Shown one piece after another: positions 51,316 to 62,287 of a stretch of DNA of 64,000 bases; position 1 is the first letter of the stretch, and every line of letters starts with the position of its first letter. The stretch is from contig JAQGEQ010000139.1 in assembly GCA_034620365.1 (NCBI GenBank), positions 1-64,000 on the forward strand, written 5' to 3'. Under the pieces are notes generated by a model that saw only the letters and a list, made by a program, of their open reading frames with translations, was not told where the DNA came from and searched no databases. This DNA comes from Pegea sp. RAD2-039. Its lineage: Eukaryota; Chordata; Thaliacea; Salpida; Salpidae. The position numbers and the translations under genes are program-made.

Positions 51316-52775
51316 GTATGTTTAGTTTCCTCTTCAAGTGACTTTAGTTTCGTTCTTTTCAGTTTCTTCCTGGTTATTAGTTGCAAGTAAATTGCAAAAC
51401 TGTTTTATGTTTTCCTATTTGATGTCAAAGCTGGTAATAAAAACGTGATTTATTGTTGCATCAATTGAGTTTTTTAGCGAATTAGCGTGTAAATAAAGAT
51501 ATTAAGAAACTAGTAGCTGTTTTCAATTTGGTAAAACTAGAAAAAAGGTAGAACTATTTATTTAAATACTTTATCAATTGTTCAAAACAGTTTTTTTTTA
51601 ATTTTAAAATTTGGTTAAAATGCTTTGGATGATACTAAAGTTTCTGATTTAGTTAATTTTCTGTATATTTCATAAGAAGTCAATTTTAAATCTTGTAAAT
51701 AATTTCAGATATTAAATGATTTTTAATTTCCACTGAAAACATTAAGAATAAAATTACAGAAGTTAGATTTTATTAGTAATATAATTTGTTATATTTTGCT
51801 TCATGTCATTTTGCTTTAAATTTCCTTAGAGTAACTCACCAACTTAATGTTTATAAAAAAGAACCATCTCATATGAAATAAGGAAATTCCTGACCAAGAG
51901 TTTATCCTAAACGTTTCGATAGCCACGTATAACGGAAATGACTATAATGAAAGTTTAAAACTCTTTAATCAATAAACTTTCTAAAACCTTTTTTATTTTG
52001 TGACATTCATTAACTTTCACTTGCACAATTTTTGATATTTTACATAAACTTTTATTTAAGTTATTCTAACTTTTCTGTACCTTATCTTACAAGCTTAAAT
52101 CGTAAAAACTTGGACATAATTACAGTATATGACTTGGTTTTAGTTTGTAGTAAACTTTTATTAAAGTAAAAAACAAATTGTTCATTTAGATCACTGTACC
52201 AAATGATTACTTGTATATTACCTTATTTTGATCAGATTTTTGTAATTTGTAATAAAGTAAAAAAATTAATATATATTTGGAGCTAAATAACTCATAAATG
52301 GCAAAAACATCAAATTTGTGACAAACGAGATCACACATGATAAACAGATTGTAGCTAAAAGCCTCTTGAAAACATTTTTATTCTGTTTCAGTCTTCAATT
52401 CAATTTCATGTGATAAAATTATTGTAAACTCTCAAATTTATCTAAACAACAATTGACTTCTATTTAAAAATTAGATAATTATACAGGTAACAACTTTAAA
52501 AGAGTTTAATTGTTAACATTGCAAATATATATAAGAATTCGTTAATAAAAATAGATTGTCTGAACTACCAAACAAAAAGTGACATCGAAAAAAAATGACA
52601 AAAAATTAACGAATTCATTTTATCAACAAGTTCAGATGTTTTATCTGAAGACAAATATACGCATTTATACACCATTCTATTTCATTTGTTAATCAAAAAA
52701 CTAATGGATTTTAAAAGTAAGTGAATAAAGTCGACAGAAATAACCACATTCATGAAATAAGACTGATCTAGATGC
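51316..52775. other. Intergenic, no gene seen
   Basis: AT-rich DNA between two minus-strand genes. It should contain regulatory DNA of the secreted Cys-rich gene and the 3' UTR of the 322-residue gene. A minus-strand AATAAAAA around 52376-52383 could be a poly(A) signal for the latter. Confidence 0.45.
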
Positions 52776-53744
52776 TTAGATATAACCCTGAGAACTACGA
52801 ATTTGCTCCAACTTTAATTGAGATTGTTTAAACTGTTCTTTTAATTCTAAAATTTTAGAGTCATTGATAACGCTTGGTGTGAACGATTTTGAATTTTGGA
52901 CACAATCTAAGATGTCATCTTCATCAGCTTGCGATGTTTTTATTCCTTCTTTGCACAAACTGTTTTCAAAAACCTCCAAATCTTTTGTACTGTCATCAAA
53001 ATCTTCAAAATGACAATGAATAGGACTGCCGACTAAATGATTCGTGCTGATTGAAGAGTTAAAAAAGGAATCATTGGCGTTTAATTCAGCCATTTTTTCA
53101 AAAATGTTATCATGTTTTTTATGAACAGCTTCATCCTCTGATAGAGTCCCTTTATCAGAGTCTTTGTCAGAGGTTTGTAGAAAACTTGAAAAATTGGAAT
53201 AGTTAGTATTTTGTCTTTGCTTTAAAACTGGCAAACTAAACAAGGACGGAGTCTTGACTTCAGTTTTAATTTCTACTTCTTCAGACTCTTTAAAAAAATT
53301 GGACAAAGACAACTCTTCTATTGCTGAAGAATCTAATGGTTCTGTTTCAAGAGCTTTCTTTATATCAAATTCCAATCTTTCCTTTTTATCAGCAGTACTG
53401 CGAGCTAGATATAAATGTGATGAGTTAAACATCTTTTTTATAGGAACTGTATCTTGTTTATTGACTTTTATAGCTTTACATACAGACATATTACCCGAAA
53501 TTTTCCCTTTAAAAATCTTTATATTTTTGACTTGACATTCTTTTTTTAATGGTTTACAGTGAAAAGATTGCTGAACAGAAAACTTAGCACCATTTGATTT
53601 ATCAGTTTTCAACAAAATTACTTTCTGGTTTTTATTTAATAGTTTTCCTACATTCAATCCTTGAACGCTGGGGCATTTGATTATTTTTACAGGTTCAATG
53701 ACACCAAAAGATCTTTTTCTTGCTTTTAAACTTTCAGATGGCAT
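52776..53744 (-). CDS. Uncharacterised, probably nuclear, 322-residue protein
   Basis: Uninterrupted 322-codon frame, far longer than chance in this AT-rich DNA, with no introns. The N-terminal third is basic (KARKRSFGVIEPVKIIKCP, KPLKKECQVKNIKIFKGK). The middle is acidic and Ser-rich (SLSNFFKESEEVEIKTEVKT, TSDKDSDKGTLSEDE). The C-terminus is a short amphipathic helix (ILELKEQFKQSQLKLEQIRS) likely to form a coiled coil. No signal peptide or membrane segment. This charge layout suggests a chromatin or transcription-complex subunit, but I recognise no domain. The ATG lies 10 nt after a strong acceptor-like CATTTCTTTTCACAG ending at 53755, so the transcript leader is probably spliced on. It may be lineage-specific or fast-evolving. 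Confidence 0.8.
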   Translation of the reverse strand: MPSESLKARKRSFGVIEPVKIIKCPSVQGLNVGKLLNKNQKVILLKTDKSNGAKFSVQQSFHCKPLKKECQVKNIKIFKGKISGNMSVCKAIKVNKQDTVPIKKMFNSSHLYLARSTADKKERLEFDIKKALETEPLDSSAIEELSLSNFFKESEEVEIKTEVKTPSLFSLPVLKQRQNTNYSNFSSFLQTSDKDSDKGTLSEDEAVHKKHDNIFEKMAELNANDSFFNSSISTNHLVGSPIHCHFEDFDDSTKDLEVFENSLCKEGIKTSQADEDDILDCVQNSKSFTPSVINDSKILELKEQFKQSQLKLEQIRSSQGYI

Positions 53745-53755
53745 TTTAATTTTTC

Positions 53756-55589
53756 TGTGAAAAGAAATGAGTTGAATATTAAAATGAAATGTTATTTATG
53801 TGATAGTTGTTTATTTATATCAAGTTAATTTATATTCTAATGAAACATCAGTTCAGCCACATTCAAGTAAAATATTTTGTTAAATACTTCTCTAACATAA
53901 TTATTTAAAAACCAAATAATTAATAACTGTTTAAAATCCATTTCTAAATAAGTACTTTAGAAATGTAAAAATAAATAATATTTGTTTCATTATTTACTAA
54001 AATAACAAATAAACTAGTTAATTTAGGTTTGTTAAAAATCATTTAATAATTTGAGTATACAAATTCATAAACAAAACATTTCAAAAATTGTTTTATTTTA
54101 AACATCTTCATTAGTAAATTAGAATGATATTTAACTGACAAGACCATATAGATAAATGTTTTAAAAGAAATAATGTCAAAATACTAAACTAAATCTAAAC
54201 AAATCAACCTAATTAAATTTCAGCATTTTTATATTAAAACATTTATTAAGTTGATAATAATATTTATAATTTAAAAAAAGTTTCATGAAAACTATAAGCT
54301 TTTGTCTAATTTAATTTCATTAATAATAAGTTGGTGGGAACAGCAATAATATATTTCATATAAGTTTTGACAATATATTTAAAGTAAAAACTATTTGAAA
54401 AGTAATCAACATTCTGAAAGCAAAGTTTGGTATAAAATGCTGATTAGTTAAAGGTTTAAAGACCACATTGATGGTCATAGTTTCAAAAGAGATAGTTAAA
54501 ATTTTAAAATTTTTCAAATAAAAAATCATTTTGAGGATTTTTTAAATGAAATTTAATAAAACATTCAAGTAGTGCAAAATTACAACTAAAAATTACCAAA
54601 ACTATGCAAAAGTATAAACTTCAAAAAGTATTGAAAATCGAAGTTAACGAAAATGTTAAAAATTTGGTTGTATTGAAAAGTTAGCATAAAAGTAATTACC
54701 ATAAATATAACATCGTCATATTTAGTAAATTAACTAGAAAAAAGATACAATAATGTCTCAAAGAAGTAGCAGTGATTCTACTAAAATTGTAGTAGTCGCT
54801 ATAATTTGTGACTCTTTAGATAGTTATTGAGTTAAACTTTAATAAGGGAAATTTAAAAGATCCTACAATGGCCACGTGAGAAAATGTAAACACCATAATT
54901 TCAGGAGGTTTAGGGAGAGACAGAGTTTATTAAGACAAAGACAGAAGCGGTAAAAACTTCAGCTGACATGAAAAATATTTACAAAAAGTTAAGAATATAC
55001 AACAAAAAAGGTATAAAGAATGTAGTATTAGTATCATTTAAGCCATCAAAATACAGATAGTATGAACAATATTTTTTAACTTCACAAAATAAACTAAGAA
55101 ATTATTTCTAGGGCCATGTACAAATTTAAAAGTTTATAGTTAACAATCTTAAAAATCTATATTTAAATAGTGCATAAAGCTATCGTACAAATGATAAAAA
55201 AGATATAAAAAATTGAAATATTAGTTTTTGTAGATGTATTGAGATTTCAAAGTTACCTAAAATACCGTAATTTGATTGCTACTTGATTTATTTAGGACTT
55301 AATATTTCAAGTTGATTATTCAAGAGAAGAACTAGTCATAAGTTATTTATTCTTTGTTAGTAGGTTTTGCAAAAAGAATTGAAATAAGACATCGCTTTGT
55401 TATGCTTCAATATTTTTCATTTAACTATTCTTCTTTTAGAAGTGTTACAAATAGCTTAAAAAAACTTTAAGTAGTTTACTGGCAAATAGTGTTGCAATTT
55501 TTGTATATGTTACAAAACTAAAGTCTTGTTGTTTTTTTTACTAAATAATCATTTAGGGCTCAACTTTTTTGCAGTAGTTAACATTAATT
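53756..55589. other. Intergenic, no gene seen
   Basis: Very AT-rich DNA upstream of the minus-strand 322-residue gene. No open frame or repeat recognised. Confidence 0.55.
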
Positions 55590-56559
55590 AGGTGGTTACT
55601 TACAACACTACCAGGAGACGTAAAACTCCGAATTTAATGTTGGAGTCGGAGCCTCGTAGGAAGTTTGTTACTGTACTGAGTGTTGTTCTAGTAGCTACTG
55701 CGACGTCAACCAGATGCAGCTGCATCAGTCCATCTATTCCTCTGCATAGCCTTGTTGGCATGAAGTGTGGAATTATGCTGCGTGGGCAACAGCTTGATCT
55801 CCATAATTTCTGCCCTGGCATACATGCATCGCAGTTCTCGGCCGAAGCTGATAAAAAAATACTTTCTAATCCTACCTACCGATGTACTAAGGACTGTTGT
55901 TACAGTTGTCCTTATCATTGATCCCAGGAAGCTGAAATCGATGCGATCTTAATAATTTTAAAAACTTCCTTTTTCTCAATATCGTGGGGCTCAAACACTT
56001 TAAATGGTTTTCTCCTGATCATGTTGTACACATCTTCTTTGGCTGTCAAATTTATATAACTAAATATCTCTTTGAACTTAGCTGACTCATAAGCTGCATT
56101 ATCATTATGTCCAACATCAAATTGCTTGATCAACAGTAATATGAGATAATTGGACAAGTCTTAATTCAATCAATTTAGTCAATAGTGAATCATAAAAGGA
56201 TATAGAAACATCTCCGAGTCGACAAGTAGCTTCAGTTGCTATCTCCGCCCTATCACTAGCGTTTTCTGTATGATAATTCGTATAGAAAGAACATTAATCT
56301 TTTAATCTATCTTTCATCAATAGTGACAGAAAAAGAGTATTGATTTAGCGCCTGTGGTCACGACAGTTGCATCATGACTATACTGGTAGCCTGTTCGATT
56401 GAAAAATTTCTTTAGCTGATATAACTTATTATTCGCCTGGATTAAGTTATATCCCATAATATCGTATTTACCGTATTCAACAATGGTCCACTATTATTTA
56501 CTTTCTCCTCTATAGTATCAGACAGCTTTATGCTTCTAACCGTTTTCATGAAACTCTCA
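55590..56559 (-). mobile_element. Unclassified degraded element, main part
   Basis: The region is clearly less AT-rich than its flanks and its minus strand gives stretches of protein-like sequence in shifting frames, for example NNKLYQLKKFFNRTGYQYSH (about 56430), ATCRLGDVSISFYDSLLTKL (about 56220) and an open frame of 80 codons at 56157-55915 with NLTAKEDVYNMIRRKPFKVF. Frameshifts and stops break the reading. I could not match these to a known transposase, integrase or polymerase. The element appears to be cut by the plus-strand LINE and to resume at 57376-57560. Confidence 0.45.
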
Positions 56560-57375
56560 ACTATTGTCATAATTGACTTTAAATGGCGCAATTATGTTTC
56601 CAAAATCTTTGGAAAATCAATCAACCTTGTCTTCCTTATTATAACCTTTAATTCTAAGAACCCATGCTATTTTATCAATCTTTTCAAATTGTACGTACGT
56701 CCAATTCTTGAATACAATGTCAGTGTATGGATGCCATATCAAGTTAGTGATATCAAAAAAATCGAATCTGTTCAGGCCACAAGATTAGTATGTAGGAAAC
56801 TTAATATTAAATATGATAGTTATAACCATCGTCTCAGTCTCTTCAATTTAGATACTTTGGAAATCCGATGGATTAAATACGACTTAATTCTTATTTTTAA
56901 AATTATCCACAATTTAATTGACATTCATTTTGATGATTTCTTTTCTATTAGTCCTTCCTTCAAGTTATATCAGCTCAGACGACACACATTACACCTTAAT
57001 AAGCCTATGTCACCTAGTACATTTGTCAGAGCAAATTTTTTCTCATACCGTACAATTAATACATGGAATCAGCTGCCATCAGACATTGCCATGTCGAAGT
57101 CACTCGCATTGTTCAAGCAGAAGTTGAACCGTTGTAATATTGCCAACATTGTCATTTCTAAACTGTGATTTTTTTCTCTTTCTTATATTGTTAACATTCT
57201 ATGTAATTGTTCACTGTTATATGCTTTGAGTGATATCGAAATACCATGTGTTACATCTTTTACTTTCTATATTTTTGACTAAATAGATGTTATTTGTGAG
57301 AATGTGTGTTAGCGAGAGGTGCTCTTTTCAGGTACCCTCCTTTGCATTTATTGAAATAAATAAATAAATAATAGT
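56560..57375 (+). mobile_element. CR1/Jockey-type LINE 3' end with AAAT tail
   Basis: An uninterrupted frame to the TGA at 57166-57168 encodes the C-terminal region of a Jockey/CR1-superfamily reverse transcriptase: LFKLYVRPILEYNVSVWMP, then KIESVQATRLVC, LSLFNLDTLEIRWIKYDLIL, and NFFSYRTINTWNQLPSDIAM. About 180 nt of 3' UTR and a tail CATTTATTGAAATAAATAAATAAATAA follow (shown in two overlapping parts: CATTTATTGAAATAAATAAA, then AATAAATAA). The catalytic palm is missing, so it is 5'-truncated, as usual for LINEs. The intact frame implies a younger insertion than the 18-20 kb element. Confidence 0.82.
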
Positions 57376-57560
57376 TCCTGTTATTTCACTAGTACCTGCA
57401 ACTTGAGGAACATGAGCTGCATCTTTTAGAACAACTATTTCCAACCATTTTTTAAATCGCTTTTAAATGTTCAGCCCTTTCATCCACCCCTTTGAACTTC
57501 AAAGATGACTGAATTTGCCTTCTTGATACTTTAACATATTTTGCTCGTCTGGGCATCTTA
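57376..57560 (-). mobile_element. Unclassified degraded element, 5' part beyond the LINE
   Basis: On the minus strand an ATG at 57556 opens a frame reading MPRRAKYVKVSRRQIQSSLK, interrupted by TAA after about 34 codons; a +1 frame then continues as KKWLEIVVLKDAAHVPQVAG towards the LINE boundary. The basic N-terminus and shared orientation suggest it is the start of the same gene whose remainder lies at 55.6-56.5 kb, split by the LINE. Not classified. Confidence 0.4.
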
Positions 57561-58655
57561 GCGAAACGATACTAATCTTAACTAAATTATTTACGTATCA
57601 CGATTACCGGAACAGTAAAATTCAGTAAGAAAATCACTATACAATTACGCTTGTTAATTTCACACAAAAATAATATTAAAAGTGATCAAAATCAACCAAA
57701 TTGTTTCAAGTATCATTTTCGAACCTATAGCTAGATGGGCTAGCATATGTAAGCACAATGAGTTAAATTTCTGTTTTCCAAATTTCCATTTTGTCTAAAT
57801 ACCATTTTGCTCAAGCTCTGAAATTGAATGTGATACCAAATCATGTCATCGTTAGATAATCAATATTTTGTAATATTCTTTAGCAAATTTAAAATTTAGC
57901 TTTTTTCTTATAGCTTTGACTAACATTTTTATGATTAATGAGAAAAACTTATACCACTGTTGAACATTTAACGTAAAAATTGATATGTTTGTTATAATTT
58001 TTTGTAAGATTGTTGATATAGCTGATAACTATTTCATACTAACCTTACTAAAATATCTATTTTTAATACTTTTATTCTCTAATTAATTCTTAAATTTTAT
58101 GAATTTTTTATTTGAAGCTTTTCCTTTATTTTCTCGCACATATTTTATGAGCAAAATTCTTTTATTGCTGAATATTTTTATCTATGTTTCACTTCAAACC
58201 ATTGACAACATTTAGTTCTATTTCCTTTTATGGATGATTTTAATATGATTTGATATTTATTTTGTATTTTTAAGTATGTCTATATATCTTGGAAACAGTA
58301 GGATTTAATAAAGCATTCAAAACTTACAATGATTTTATAAGTTGAATAGAGAAAATAATTTTTCTGGATTAATAAATTCATTCATAGTTATGTTTTTAAG
58401 ATACAACTATTTAGGAATATTGATTTAGTTATAAATTTGCAACCAAAATTGATTATAAAGGATTTTGCTTTTCAATTAAGAGATGTCTTGTATAAAAGAT
58501 TCTAAAAATAAAGTTTATAAAAATGATAATCATGATTGCTTCAAATATAAAAGTTTACTAAATTTATCTTTTTATTTAATTTACTTTTTAAATCTTTTAA
58601 GCTAAACTGGTTTTTAATTTTTTTAGTTCTCTGCATTTGGAAGCAATTAACAACT
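57561..58655. other. Intergenic DNA upstream of POLR1H
   Basis: AT-rich sequence without coding frames. It ends at an acceptor-like TTTTTAATTTTTTTAG (58626), 29 nt before the POLR1H start codon. No TATA box was recognised. Confidence 0.5.
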
Positions 58656-59012
58656 ATGTCTTTTGAGCTAAAAGATGACTTTTGTTCTAAATGTGGAACA
58701 GTTCTTTTGTTCCCGGAAGAGAGAAGTCAAAATTTCATCAAATGTAAATGTGACTTCCAACTTCCAGTACAAGCATGGGATGGAACTATCATCTCTAAAA
58801 CTGAAATTATTTTTAATGAAATAAACGAAAAAAAAGATAAAAAAAGTAAAAAAGATAAGAATATGATTGGACCAACTATTGAACGGTTATGTATTCATTG
58901 TGGTCACAATAAGATGACTTATAAGACACAGCAGATGAGATCAGCTGATGAGGGAATGTCTATTTTCTATTATTGTTTGAAATGTGGGAAGCTTGAAAAA
59001 GAAGATTCTTAA
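58656..59012 (+). CDS. POLR1H: RNA polymerase I subunit RPA12 (POLR1H / ZNRD1)
   Basis: Small zinc-ribbon subunit of RNA polymerase I (nucleolus), needed for intrinsic RNA cleavage and proofreading. Single exon, 118 residues (family about 120-126). The N-terminal zinc ribbon has Cys10, Cys13, Cys30 and Cys32 (FCSKCG, IKCKCDF). A Lys-rich linker (residues 56-69) is unusually charged. The C-terminal TFIIS-like ribbon has Cys79, Cys82, Cys107 and Cys110 (CIHCGHNKMTYKTQQMRS, YYCLKCG). The invariant acidic hairpin RSADEG (Asp98-Glu99), which reaches into the active site in TFIIS and RPA12, is intact. GLCE starts 285 bp downstream on the same strand, so the two could share a transcript. Confidence 0.95.
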   Translation: MSFELKDDFCSKCGTVLLFPEERSQNFIKCKCDFQLPVQAWDGTIISKTEIIFNEINEKKDKKSKKDKNMIGPTIERLCIHCGHNKMTYKTQQMRSADEGMSIFYYCLKCGKLEKEDS

Positions 59013-59297
59013 ATCTGAAAGATAGCTTGATTGAAAAATGATCTCAACATTCTGTTAATGGAAATTGAAACATTTTTATAGTTTTGTCTTAGTAAATTAT
59101 GATTAGTTAATTGATTATTTACTATATTGAATATTTGTTAAAGATTTTTTGACAACCAAGTAAAAATGTTTTTTAATTTTGTTTTTCTTTCTAACAGGCT
59201 ATGAAAAATTATCTTTTTTAAGTATGACAAAGTTGGTGTAACCTGGAAATTAATTAAAACCTTCAACATCATTTTTAATCTTGAATCTTTGTACAAA

Positions 59298-62287
59298 ATG
59301 TTGCAGTTTAACTCCCGGTATATTAGAGGCTCCCTAAGTAACAAAAAACTGTTTTGCTTATTATGTATATTGTTTACTTTACTGGTAGTTTATGCATTTG
59401 CATTTTATAAAAATGATGAATGTGAAAAAGTGACAATAAAAAACTCAGAGCAGAAAGTTTATACATTAGAAGAAGTTCAGGCACTTAAGTATAAATGGGC
59501 TTCTGAATATACTGAGAAAAATGCAAAGCAATCAAGAGTAGATGAACCTCCCCAAGATAGCTCCCAAAAATCAGTTCTTGCAATAGAATGCTTCATCAAT
59601 AATGATTATGCTATTGCCTGCTTAAAAGAGTCCTCAGGAAAAGAAGATGTTTACATGCCTTTTACTTTCTTACAAAAGTATTTTGATGTTTATGGTAAAA
59701 TGAAACATTATGATGGATATGACAGATTCGAATTTCTGCATAGTTTTGCTGCGGTATGTTTATTTACTTTTCTAGCTCTAGGTGTACTCAAAATCATTTC
59801 TTCAATTTAGTTTTTATACAGCTTACTTAAAAATTTTTTGTTTTATCTATATAAAATATCTAAATTTGAATTTATGGAACTTGTATTTTTTGTTTTAGGA
59901 GGTGAAACCACCTTCTACAAAATACAATTACAAAGGTGTGTTCATGACGTTTGACTCATATAATGTTGAAGCAAGAGACAGAGTTAAATGTATTTCTGCA
60001 CAAGAAGGTCTGTTTGTATTTTAATCATTTTAATATATTGATTCACTTGCATACTTCAACTACTAACTAGTTTTTAATATTTCACTTGAAATTGTTAATA
60101 TTTGTTTTTGTAAAATGTTTTTTTTATGTAGTTTAAAGTTTAATTTGTATAAATACATATTAAGTTTTTAATTTTTTATGCACTTATTAGATTTTTGTTT
60201 CAAACAAATGATTTAAGCATCACTGACTCGCAGGTGTCCCTATATCGACCCAATGGGGACCACAGGGCTATTTTTATCCTATCCAGATTTCACAGTTTGG
60301 GCTTAGTCATTATAGTAAAAAATTAACTCAGAAACCAGAGGAGCATAATTTATATGAATCAGGGAAACACTCTAATTTGGTTAGTAGTTATGTTTCTTAG
60401 ATATGTCAATAATTTTGTTTGTTTATTTTGATGTTTTGTTTACTTAGATTAACTGGAAGAAAATTGGAGGAAGTAAAATTGAAATTAAAAAAGATTCTCA
60501 CCGCGGTGAAGTAATTTACATAGATTCGCCAGGTGAGTAGTTTATATACCAAATATGTTGTAATATTTTAAACAAAGTTAGAGGTATGATTTATTTCAAT
60601 AAATGCGAAGGAGGGTACCTCCTTGAAATCATTATTAGCATTCAGTTAAATAGATGTTAGCTTAAACTTTAGACATTTAACTTAATGACTTGAAATACAA
60701 TGAAAATGTTTTTGAAGTCTTGCTTCAGTTCCTTGATAAGGTTACTTGCGCAAATAAACTTTTAATAACCGCAATCGATGAATAGCTTTCACACGTGATT
60801 AAGCTCGTTCTTCTTTTCATTATTCTCAACTTGATAACCTTTATACATATTTTTTGAGTTTATCTAATTATCCAAATTGAGTTTCTACAATGAATTTTGT
60901 CAACTTTATTTATAGTAAACACATTTTTATGATTTACAGACAGCTTAATATGAATTTTAATTCATAAAATTTCTACTTCATCAAAAGTCTCATATTTTTA
61001 CAACTGTCTACTTAATTCAATATCTTGATTTGCTCTTAAAAGTTCATCTTTGTAATAAATCTTTATTTTATTAGAAAGTTTAAGCTTAGGTGTTGGAGCT
61101 ACATTACTACTTGACAACACAATTGAACATGTCTTATCGTTTGATTTTAAATTCCTCACAAGTGGTTCGATAACTGTCTACGTCGATACAAACACAAAAA
61201 AGCAATTTTCAATTCATTACATCACTCAAGAGTAAGAATCATCATATACTCCCGCAATCTTCATCATCAATTGCACATACAGCTTTCTAATGGACTTCAA
61301 TTATAAGTATGCCATCAAATACGGTATCGGAACAAGTAAAGAATGGAAGACACTAACAAGAGATCTTTTAGTTGATTTAAGAAAAGGCGTTGGTTTCACT
61401 AAATCGAAACAAATCAAAAAATCCAACATTCTCATCAAAAAAGTGAAATAAAAACTTCGCAGTTTATTCTTTTACATTTTTATCATCTCATTTAGGTCTC
61501 AAAGATTGTGATTCGAGGAAGATGCTTGATTGACAACATCACTTTATCAACAACTGCACATATGAACTGCTTCCGAGATGCTGTTAACTGGATTCAGAAG
61601 AGTCAGGATGCAGCCACTGGAGGATGGAAAATCGATGTGGAAAGGCGGCTGTCTGGTTATGAAACCCTCAAACCTGGCTGGATGTCCGCTATGGGTCAGG
61701 GACAGGCCATGTCACTACTAGCCCGGGCTTATTATCAGTACAATGAAACAAAGTTTATAAAAACTCTTTCAAATGCTCTGAAACCTTTCCAAGTGCCCTC
61801 GGTGAAAGGGGGCGTTCGCGCTGTTTTCATGAACAAGTATACTTGGTATGAAGAATATCCAACTTCAGTTGGTAGTTTCGTACTCAACGGATTCCTCTAC
61901 TCTTTAATCGGTCTCTACGATTACAAGACACTGATCGAAGAACTGTTACAAGATTCTAACGGCAAGTTCCTTCCTCATGTTCTTGAAAGATTTCAAAATG
62001 ATGGAATTGACCTCCCTTCATCCTACAAAGATGTCTGTGAACTTTACAGCGATGGTTTAGAGTCTGCTGTACAAATGTTACCTCTCTTTGATGGAGGTTC
62101 ACGCACTTTTTATGATTTAAGACATTTTATGTTAAAAACTCAGCCAAATGTGGCTCGTTGGGATTACCACACCACTCATCTAAGTCAACTGGCGTTATTT
62201 ATGACTATATCTGATCACAAAATCTTTAAAGACTTCTTTAAATCATGGAGCAATTATGCAAAAGGTATAGTTGCTGATCACAACTGA
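59298..62287 (+). CDS. GLCE: Heparosan-N-sulfate-glucuronate 5-epimerase (GLCE), 7 exons
   Basis: Golgi type II membrane enzyme that converts D-glucuronate to L-iduronate in N-sulfated heparan sulfate. 634 residues (human 617). Exons: 59298-59753, 59899-60007, 60234-60379, 60448-60532, 61075-61231, 61283-61442, 61496-62287; phases agree. Residues ~19-36 are the membrane anchor ([19 protein letters not shown]). Conserved blocks follow: [102 protein letters not shown] and the C-terminal catalytic lobe with [11 protein letters not shown] and [13 protein letters not shown]. The frame upstream of 59298 has only a TTG, so the ATG at 59298 is chosen. A strong acceptor-like CTTTCTAACAG ends at 59197; a short ATG frame (59201) in the leader might dampen translation. 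Intron 4 contains a LINE tail fragment. Confidence 0.95.
60585..60650 (-). mobile_element. LINE 3' tail fragment in GLCE intron 4
   Basis: Read on the minus strand it contains GGTACCCTCCTTCGCATTTA followed by TTGAAATAAAT, nearly identical to the 3' end of the LINE at 57.3 kb (GGTACCCTCCTTTGCATTTA). It is a short, strongly 5'-truncated insertion of the same family in the opposite orientation to GLCE. Confidence 0.75.
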
